A DNA stretch of 5,051 nucleotides, from positions 1 through 5,051 of the forward strand of contig CAAGJR010000173.1 in assembly GCA_900770265.1 (NCBI GenBank). The letters run 5' to 3'. Under the pieces are notes generated by a model, which was not told where the DNA came from, searched no databases, and worked only from the letters and a program-made list of their open reading frames with translations. Positions within the stretch are counted from its first letter, which is position 1. Each line of letters opens with the position of its first letter. This stretch comes from an uncultured Acidaminococcus sp. Its GTDB lineage: Bacteria > Bacillota > Negativicutes > Acidaminococcales > Acidaminococcaceae. Below are positions 1 to 5,051 of this stretch, one piece after another. The translations under genes were made by a program, and so were the position numbers.

Positions 1-2387
1 ATGCGCCCGTGGGCGATGCCGATGGTGATGCCGGGCACCAGTTCCCGCAGATGGGCCGCGATCCGGGAAAGGCCCTCGATGCGGTTGTGCACGTAGTAGA
101 TCCGGCCGCCCCGGCGGATTTCCCGCTCCAGGGCTTCCCGCACCATGCCGTCATCGTATTCGGCCACATAGGTTTCCACCGGCAGCCGGTCCTCCGGAGG
201 GGATTCGATGATGCTCATATCCCGACCCTTCACCAGGGCCAGGTGCAGCGTACGGGGAATGGGGGTGGCCGACAGGGTCAGCACATCGATGCCCGCACTG
301 CGCTGCTTGATTTTTTCCTTCTGGGCCACGCCGAAGCGCTGCTCCTCGTCGATGATGAGCAGCCCCAGGTCGTGGAATTCCACATCCGGGTTTAAAATCC
401 GGTGGGTGCCGATGAGCACGTCGATCTTGCCCTCGGCCAGCCGGTCCATGATCTCCTTCTGCTGTTTCGGTGTCCGGAACCGGCTGAGCATCTCCACCCG
501 CACCCCGAAGGAGCCCATGCGCTGGGTGAACGTGAGCAGATGCTGCTGGGCCAGCACCGTGGTAGGAGCCAGCACGGCCACCTGCTTGCCGTCCATGACG
601 GCCTTGAACGCCGCCCGGATGGCCACTTCCGTCTTGCCGTAGCCCACGTCGCCGCACAGCAGCCGTTCCATGGGCACAGGCTTTTCCATATCCGCCTTGA
701 TCTCGGCGATGGCCTTCAGCTGGTCCGGTGTCTCCTCAAAGGGGAAACTGGCCTCGAATTCCTTCTGCCAGTGGGTATCCGGTGCAAAGGCATGGCCCGG
801 GGTGATCTTCCGCTGGGCGTACAGCCGCAGCAGTTCCGTGGCCAGGATGGTGATGGCCTTCTGGGCCTTCTTCGTGGTCTTCTGCCAGTCCTTACGGCCC
901 ATGTTGGACAGCTTGGGCGGCGTGCCCTCGTTGCCCACGTATTTGTGGAGCAGGCCCACCTGTTCCACGGGCACATGGAGCTTGTCCCCCTTGGCATACT
1001 GCAGCTGCAGGTAATCCCGGTGGACACCGTCGATCTCGATGGTCTCCACGCCCATGTACCGGCCGATGCCCTGTACGTCGTGGACCACATAGTCCCCCAC
1101 TTTGATGTCGGAGAAGTAGTTCAGGGCCGGGCCCTTCCCCTTCTGTTTTGCCAGCCGGCGCTTCTTCTGCATGCCGAAGATGTCGCTTTCAGTGATGAGC
1201 AGCCAGGGCTGGTCCCAGAAATAGAAGCCGTTGGTCAGGCTGCCGGTGAACACCACGCCGCCTTTTTCCGGCAGCAGGGGCGGTTTGCTCCGGTATTCCA
1301 TGGCGAGGCCGTTGCCCTTCAGGCTCTCTGCCAGGCCGGCTGCCTTGTCCGCCGTCCCCATCATGATGAGAGGATGGATGCCCTTATCCAGCCAGCCCTT
1401 CAGGTCCTTCTGGAGCAGGTCCGTATTCTTGTTGTAGGGCGCCATGGCCCGCACCTGCACATGGAGCTTGGGGGCCTGGGCAAAATAGGGATGGCCCAGG
1501 TCGCTGACCGTCAGTACATGGGTCTCCCCGGCCTGCTGGAGCATGGTTTCCTGGTCCAGCAGCTGGTCGGCGAATTCCCGGTTATCCCCGTAGCTTTTCT
1601 TACATTCCTCGAAGAACCCGGCCGGTTCGTCGATGACCACCAGCTGGTCCGGAGAAAAGTACTGGAACAGGGAGGCATCCTCCACCTGGGCTTCCATAGC
1701 CAGGGGCATGATGGCCACCTGTTTCAGGGTTCCGGTGCTGCGCTGGGTATCCAGGTCGAACCGTTTCACCACATCGATGGTATTGTCGAACCATTCGATC
1801 CGCACCGGGTCCTTGCCGTTGATGGGGAACACGTCCAGGATGTCCCCCCGCACGGCCAGCTGGCCCAGGGTATCCACCTGTTCCGTCCGTTCGTAGCCGG
1901 CCTTCACCAGCTTCTCCACCACCTGGGACTGGTCGATTTCCTGGTTGGGTGCCAGTTTGATGTTTTCCCGCACCAGGCTCTCCGGCTGGGGCAGCTTCTG
2001 GATGGCCGCCTCCGCCGTGACGAAGATGATGCCCGGTTCCTTCTTATAGATCATCTCCAGGGCGGCGGCCCGTTCGGCCAGCACCTGTTCGTTGCGGGTA
2101 TCCACCTGGCCGTGGATCAGGCTGGCGGGGTACAGTTCCCGCATGGCCAGGTCCGGATAGAAATAGGCCAGTTCCCGGCGCAGGCTCCGGATGGCTTCCC
2201 GGTTCACCGTAAGCACCACCAGGGGCTGAGCCGCCTTCGTCAGCTCCTGCAGAGCACACAAAAAGCCGGCTTTCACCGATGCGGTAAGGCCGGTCAGATT
2301 CACAGGGCCCGTGGCTTTCTGCCACAGCTCCCCTGCCTCCTGTACATTCTTTTCCTGGAGCAGTAGTTTTGTCAGTTCATTTGCCAT
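1..2387 (-). CDS. mfd: Transcription-repair coupling factor Mfd (C-terminal part beyond the window)
   Basis: Mfd is a cytoplasmic ATP-driven DNA translocase that pushes stalled RNA polymerase off damaged DNA and recruits UvrA for nucleotide excision repair. 795 codons are visible; the family usually has about 1100-1170, so the C-terminal roughly 300 residues lie outside. Domains in order: UvrB-like module with a degenerate P-loop near residues 30-45; UvrA-contact surface at about 179-200 (VRGDILDVFP, then R196 and F200); linker domain D3 ending near ITESDIFG (398-405); CarD-like RNA-polymerase-interacting domain from VGDYVVH (430-436); motor domain 1 with FPFEETPDQ (548-556), Walker A GDVGYGKT (579-586, K585), GTHRIL (660-665), DEEQ box (680-683) and SATPIPRT (706-713); the start of motor domain 2 near the left edge. 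ATG 2387 is the only candidate start, because the in-frame stop at 2433-2435 leaves no ATG, GTG or TTG between. The UvrB-like module looks about 60 residues shorter than in B. subtilis. Identification is firm. Confidence 0.97.
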   Translation of the reverse strand, partial: MANELTKLLLQEKNVQEAGELWQKATGPVNLTGLTASVKAGFLCALQELTKAAQPLVVLTVNREAIRSLRRELAYFYPDLAMRELYPASLIHGQVDTRNEQVLAERAAALEMIYKKEPGIIFVTAEAAIQKLPQPESLVRENIKLAPNQEIDQSQVVEKLVKAGYERTEQVDTLGQLAVRGDILDVFPINGKDPVRIEWFDNTIDVVKRFDLDTQRSTGTLKQVAIMPLAMEAQVEDASLFQYFSPDQLVVIDEPAGFFEECKKSYGDNREFADQLLDQETMLQQAGETHVLTVSDLGHPYFAQAPKLHVQVRAMAPYNKNTDLLQKDLKGWLDKGIHPLIMMGTADKAAGLAESLKGNGLAMEYRSKPPLLPEKGGVVFTGSLTNGFYFWDQPWLLITESDIFGMQKKRRLAKQKGKGPALNYFSDIKVGDYVVHDVQGIGRYMGVETIEIDGVHRDYLQLQYAKGDKLHVPVEQVGLLHKYVGNEGTPPKLSNMGRKDWQKTTKKAQKAITILATELLRLYAQRKITPGHAFAPDTHWQKEFEASFPFEETPDQLKAIAEIKADMEKPVPMERLLCGDVGYGKTEVAIRAAFKAVMDGKQVAVLAPTTVLAQQHLLTFTQRMGSFGVRVEMLSRFRTPKQQKEIMDRLAEGKIDVLIGTHRILNPDVEFHDLGLLIIDEEQRFGVAQKEKIKQRSAGIDVLTLSATPIPRTLHLALVKGRDMSIIESPPEDRLPVETYVAEYDDGMVREALEREIRRGGRIYYVHNRIEGLSRIAAHLRELVPGITIGIAHGR

Positions 2388-2393
2388 AGATTT

Positions 2394-2399
2394 CTTCTC
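2394..2399 (-). promoter_or_regulatory. Weak ribosome binding site of mfd
   Basis: The minus strand reads GAGAAG six bases before the ATG at 2387. It matches the Shine-Dalgarno consensus only partly and is clearly poorer than the site before glpX, which suggests modest translation, as would suit a repair factor needed in low amounts. It supports the ATG at 2387 as the start mainly by default, since no alternative start codon is available. Confidence 0.5.
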
Positions 2400-2410
2400 A
2401 CATGTCAGAT

Positions 2411-2453
2411 AACAAGCAAAACCGAAAGCCGCTCAGGGCTTTCGGTTGTTTTG
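2411..2453 (-). terminator. Rho-independent terminator after glpX
   Basis: A perfect 11-bp inverted repeat (AACCGAAAGCC at 2420-2430 and GGCTTTCGGTT at 2437-2447) encloses a six-base loop at 2431-2436. On the minus strand the stem is followed by TTTTGCTTGTT, an interrupted T-rich tail, and preceded by an A-rich stretch. The outer flanks can extend the pairing with a three-base bulge (AGCAAA against TTTGCT). It starts about 22 bases after the glpX stop codon and there is no plus-strand gene to its left, so it most likely ends glpX transcripts. The mirrored T-run at 2449-2452 means it could also act on the plus strand. Confidence 0.88.
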
Positions 2454-2474
2454 CTGCTATTCCGTTCTTGTTTC

Positions 2475-3437
2475 TTACAGTTTGACGTTGATGTCGTCCC
2501 GGTTGAAGGTATGTACGGCATCCACGAACCGGACGGTACCGGTGGAATACCGCATGGAAATGGTATCGGTACGGGCACCGTTACCGAAGTAGTTCACGCC
2601 GCGCAGGTTGTCGCAGTTGGTGATGGCCGTAGCGGTGAACATGGCGTCGTCGCCTTTGACCAGATCATCCAGGGTCAGGATCTTCTTGGTATCTTCGATA
2701 CCCATCTTGCGGCACCGTTCCACCTGGTCTTCGTTTTCAGGAACCAGACGGGCCTGCATGTCGCCGCCCAGGCATTTCAGCCCGCAGGCAGCCAGTACGC
2801 CTTCCGGAGCGCCGCCCCGGCCGATGTACATATGCACGCCGGACCCTTCCAGGCCGGTCTCGATGATGGGGTTCACATCGCCGTCGCTAATCAGACGGAT
2901 CCGGGCACCTGCAGCACGGACTTCTTCAATGATCTTGCGGTGACGGGGACGATCCAGAGCAACGACCACCAGGTCGTTCACGTTCCGGTGCATGGCCTTG
3001 GCAACCCGTTCCAGGTTGACGCCCACAGGATCGTCGATGTTGATGCAGCCTTTGGCACGAGGGCCGACAGCGATTTTATCCATGTACATATCAGGAGCAT
3101 GGAGCAGGCAGCCTTTCGGGGCAATGGCGATAACGGCAATGGCGCCGTTCTGGCCTTTGGCCACCAGGTTCGTACCTTCTACAGGGTCTACAGCGATATC
3201 CACTTCCGGACCGCCGGCCCCTACATGTTCACCGATATACAGCATCGGGGCTTCGTCCATTTCCCCTTCGCCGATGACCACCGTACCACTGATGTTCACG
3301 GTGTCGAACATTTTCCGCATGGCATCTACAGCCAGCTGGTCAATGCCGTTCTTGTCGCCCAGGCCTACGCCACGGCCACTGGCAATGGCGGCAGCTTCCG
3401 TTACGCGGACAAATTCCATGGATAATTCTCTATTCAT
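2475..3437 (-). CDS. glpX: Fructose-1,6-bisphosphatase class II (GlpX)
   Basis: This enzyme hydrolyses fructose 1,6-bisphosphate to fructose 6-phosphate and phosphate, the committed step of gluconeogenesis; class II enzymes use Mn2+ or Mg2+ and are cytoplasmic. The 320-residue protein is complete. Expected active-site positions are all present: D33 after GDKNG, E57 in VIGEGEMDEAP, D84 and E87 in DPVEGT, and E212 in GRGGAPEG. The conserved RPRH (163-166), DGDV (185-188) and GDMQARL blocks are also there. Compared with the E. coli GlpX that I recall (336 residues) it lacks a loop of roughly 15 residues after the GDM block, as in the shorter Firmicute form. The start at ATG 3437 is set by a strong GGGAGG eight bases upstream, and the N-terminus MNRELSMEF aligns with the E. 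coli start. It lies 69 bases after pyrG, has its own likely promoter, and is followed by a terminator. Inositol monophosphatase is a distant fold relative, but the motifs fit GlpX specifically. Confidence 0.97.
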   Translation of the reverse strand: MNRELSMEFVRVTEAAAIASGRGVGLGDKNGIDQLAVDAMRKMFDTVNISGTVVIGEGEMDEAPMLYIGEHVGAGGPEVDIAVDPVEGTNLVAKGQNGAIAVIAIAPKGCLLHAPDMYMDKIAVGPRAKGCINIDDPVGVNLERVAKAMHRNVNDLVVVALDRPRHRKIIEEVRAAGARIRLISDGDVNPIIETGLEGSGVHMYIGRGGAPEGVLAACGLKCLGGDMQARLVPENEDQVERCRKMGIEDTKKILTLDDLVKGDDAMFTATAITNCDNLRGVNYFGNGARTDTISMRYSTGTVRFVDAVHTFNRDDINVKL

Positions 3438-3445
3438 TCACTACG

Positions 3446-3451
3446 CCTCCC
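3446..3451 (-). promoter_or_regulatory. Strong ribosome binding site of glpX
   Basis: The minus strand reads GGGAGG, a near-perfect Shine-Dalgarno sequence, eight bases before the ATG at 3437. It decides the start in favour of this ATG over the in-frame ATG at codon 7. Confidence 0.85.
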
Positions 3452-3481
3452 ATTAGTTCGGGCAAATTTCCTTACCCTTTC

Positions 3482-3510
3482 ATTGTACCTGCTATCCGTC
3501 CAGAAATCAA
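3482..3510 (-). promoter_or_regulatory. Predicted sigma-A/sigma-70 promoter for glpX
   Basis: On the minus strand a -35 element TTGATT (3510-3505, four of six consensus bases) is followed by a 17-base spacer and a -10 element TACAAT (3487-3482, five of six). Transcription would start near 3475, giving a leader of about 38 bases that contains the strong ribosome binding site. The -35 box overlaps the last base of the final pyrG sense codon and the stop codon itself (3509-3507). There is no extended -10 TG and I see no clear operator repeat next to it. The match is by eye; no start site is known. Confidence 0.65.
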
Positions 3511-5051
3511 TGGTTATGATACTTCAATGCTGCAGCAATGAAGGCCTTGAACAGAGGATGGGGATTGGTGGGACGGGATTTCAGTTCCGGATGGAACTGT
3601 ACGCCCATGAACCAGGGGTGTACATCCGTGGGCAGTTCCACCATTTCCACCAGTTTGCCGTTGGGCAGGGTGCCGCCCAGTACCAGACCGTGGCTGAACA
3701 GTTCGTCCCGCAGTTCGTTGTTCACTTCATAACGATGACGATGCCGTTCGCTGATCATCTCGGTGCCGTAAGCCTGGTAGGCCAGAGTGCCGGGAACCAG
3801 CTTGCAGGGATAAGCCCCCAACCGCATGGTGCCGCCCTTGATTTCCACGCTCATCTGTTCGGGCATCAGGTAGATGACAGGGTACGGAGTGGCTTCGTCG
3901 AATTCCGTGGAGTTGGCTTTGGCCATGCCGCACATATCCCGGGCGTATTCGATGACAGCGCACTGCATCCCCAGGCAGATGCCGAAGAAGGGGATCTTGT
4001 TTTCCCGGGCATACTGGATGGCACGGATCATGCCTTCGATGCCCCGGTCGCCGAAGCCGCCGGGCACCAGGATGCCGTCCACGCCCTTGAAGATCTTGTT
4101 GAAGTCCGCATTGGGGTCTTCCAGATCCACGGCGTTGATGTATTCGATGTCCACATCGGCGTCATGGAAATAGCTGGCGTGTTTCAGGGCTTCTACGATG
4201 CTGATGTAGGCATCGGGCAGTTCCACGTATTTGCCCACCACGGCGATGGTGGATTTCTTGTCGTGGGGAGCCAGGATCTTCTTCACCATGGCATGCCAGG
4301 CAGCCATGTCCTTCGGTTTGTCTTCCATGCCCAGTTTCCGCAGCACGACTTTGTCCATGCCCTGGTCTTCCAGCAGCATGGGGACTTCGTAGATGCTGGG
4401 AGCGGTGATGGACTGGAACACAGCGTCCGCATCCACATCGCAGAACATGGAGATCTTTTCCCGCATTTCCTTGCTGATTTCTTTTTCGCTGCGGCACACC
4501 AGGATATCCGGAGTGATCCCGATGCTGCGCAGTTCCTTCACGCTGTGCTGGGTGGGTTTCGTCTTCAGTTCGCCGGCAGCAGAGATGTAGGGGATCAGGG
4601 TCACATGGATGTACAGCACATCATTGCGGCCCACATCCTTCTTCACCTGACGGATGGCTTCCATGAAGGGTTCGGATTCGATATCCCCCACGGTACCGCC
4701 GATTTCGGTGATCACGAAATCTGCATTTTCTTCCCGGCCGACCCGGTAGACCCGTTCCTTGATTTCGTTGGTGATATGAGGAATGACCTGTACGGTACGG
4801 CCCAGATAATCGCCGCGGCGTTCTTTGTTGATGACGGACTGGTAGATGCGGCCGGCCGTCACGTTGGAGTTCCGGGTCAGGCTGATGTCGATGAACCGTT
4901 CATAGTGGCCCAGATCCAGGTCCGTCTCAGCACCGTCATCGGTGACGAACACTTCGCCGTGCTGGTAGGGGCTCATGGTACCCGGGTCGATGTTGATGTA
5001 CGGGTCGAACTTCTGGATGGTGACCTTATAGCCTCTGCTCTTCAGCAGACG
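3507..5051 (-). CDS. pyrG: CTP synthase (N-terminus beyond the window)
   Basis: CTP synthase aminates UTP to CTP with ATP and glutamine-derived ammonia, the last step of pyrimidine nucleotide synthesis. 514 residues are visible, and the reading frame stays open to the right edge, upstream of the first internal ATG at 4976. The fragment opens with RLLKSRGYKVTIQKFDPYIN, which matches the family from about residue 26, so roughly 25 residues including the GGVVSSLGKG P-loop are outside and the full protein would be about 539 residues. Visible-fragment landmarks: GTMSPYQHGEVFVTDDGAETDLDLGHYERF-type block from 24, acidic metal-binding EIGGTVGDIE (116-125), KTKPTQHSVKELR (about 163-175), then the class I glutamine amidotransferase domain with VPGGFGDRG (329-337), nucleophile C359 in GICLGMQ, and catalytic H487 and E489 in QFHPE. 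Both halves look intact, without a frameshift. It ends in TGA with no terminator before glpX. In many Firmicutes pyrG is controlled in its leader, which is not in this window. Confidence 0.98.
   Translation of the reverse strand, partial: RLLKSRGYKVTIQKFDPYINIDPGTMSPYQHGEVFVTDDGAETDLDLGHYERFIDISLTRNSNVTAGRIYQSVINKERRGDYLGRTVQVIPHITNEIKERVYRVGREENADFVITEIGGTVGDIESEPFMEAIRQVKKDVGRNDVLYIHVTLIPYISAAGELKTKPTQHSVKELRSIGITPDILVCRSEKEISKEMREKISMFCDVDADAVFQSITAPSIYEVPMLLEDQGMDKVVLRKLGMEDKPKDMAAWHAMVKKILAPHDKKSTIAVVGKYVELPDAYISIVEALKHASYFHDADVDIEYINAVDLEDPNADFNKIFKGVDGILVPGGFGDRGIEGMIRAIQYARENKIPFFGICLGMQCAVIEYARDMCGMAKANSTEFDEATPYPVIYLMPEQMSVEIKGGTMRLGAYPCKLVPGTLAYQAYGTEMISERHRHRYEVNNELRDELFSHGLVLGGTLPNGKLVEMVELPTDVHPWFMGVQFHPELKSRPTNPHPLFKAFIAAALKYHNH

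Noticed and set aside
402..2366. A 654-codon open frame on the plus strand
   Set aside because: It lies exactly codon-on-codon antisense to mfd, whose protein carries all Mfd motifs in order. Its translation is rich in His, Gln, Leu and Gly with no recognisable domain, as expected from the mirror of a GC-rich gene that avoids TTA, CTA and TCA.
2451..3425. A 324-codon open frame on the plus strand nearly coextensive with glpX
   Set aside because: It is the codon-on-codon mirror of glpX. It begins inside the terminator hairpin, has no ribosome binding site that I can see, and encodes no recognisable protein, while glpX has an intact active site.
3438..3506. A possible terminator or riboswitch between pyrG and glpX
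   Set aside because: I found no GC-rich hairpin followed by a T-run on the minus strand. The 69 bases are accounted for by the promoter, a short leader and the ribosome binding site, which is too short for a known riboswitch.
3874..4173. Short plus-strand and alternative minus-strand open frames inside pyrG (for example 3538-3732, 3727-3963, 4162-4497)
   Set aside because: All lie within continuous pyrG coding sequence with intact family motifs, and none has a plausible ribosome binding site or a recognisable product.
3507..4976. pyrG starting at the ATG at 4976
   Set aside because: The frame continues upstream to the window edge and encodes conserved CTP synthase sequence (RLLKSRGYK through DPYINIDPGT), so this ATG is an internal methionine and the true start is outside.

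Overview
The window carries three housekeeping genes, all on the minus strand and so read from right to left: pyrG (CTP synthase, start cut off by the right edge), glpX (class II fructose-1,6-bisphosphatase, complete) and mfd (transcription-repair coupling factor, C-terminal part cut off by the left edge). Coding density is very high. The only non-coding stretches are 3438-3506 (69 bases) and 2388-2474 (87 bases), and no gene-free stretch reaches 300 bases.

The base composition is fairly GC-rich with strong G/C preference at third codon positions. The Shine-Dalgarno before glpX is strong and the promoter ahead of it is of the sigma-70/sigma-A type. GlpX at 320 residues lacks the internal loop of the enterobacterial protein, and PyrG resembles Firmicute versions. 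Together this suggests a GC-richer Firmicute-type bacterium, perhaps a Negativicute such as an Acidaminococcus relative. That is an impression from recalled family features, not a database result.

Region by region: 5051-3507 holds pyrG from about residue 26 of the usual protein to its TGA stop. A well-formed promoter overlaps that stop codon and a strong ribosome binding site precedes glpX, so glpX can be transcribed on its own as well as by read-through from pyrG, since no terminator is visible between them. glpX ends at 2475 and is followed by an 11-bp-stem terminator whose last bases lie only about 24 bases before the mfd start. mfd then runs off the left edge after 795 codons, just inside the second motor domain.

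The three products do not form one pathway: PyrG makes CTP, GlpX runs a gluconeogenic step and Mfd couples stalled RNA polymerase to excision repair. I found no mobile element, CRISPR array, RNA gene, toxin-antitoxin pair or other accessory system, and nothing I would call a previously undescribed system. The points worth a second look are an Mfd that appears about 60 residues short in the UvrB-like module, the promoter lying over the pyrG stop, and the lack of a visible promoter for mfd behind the glpX terminator.
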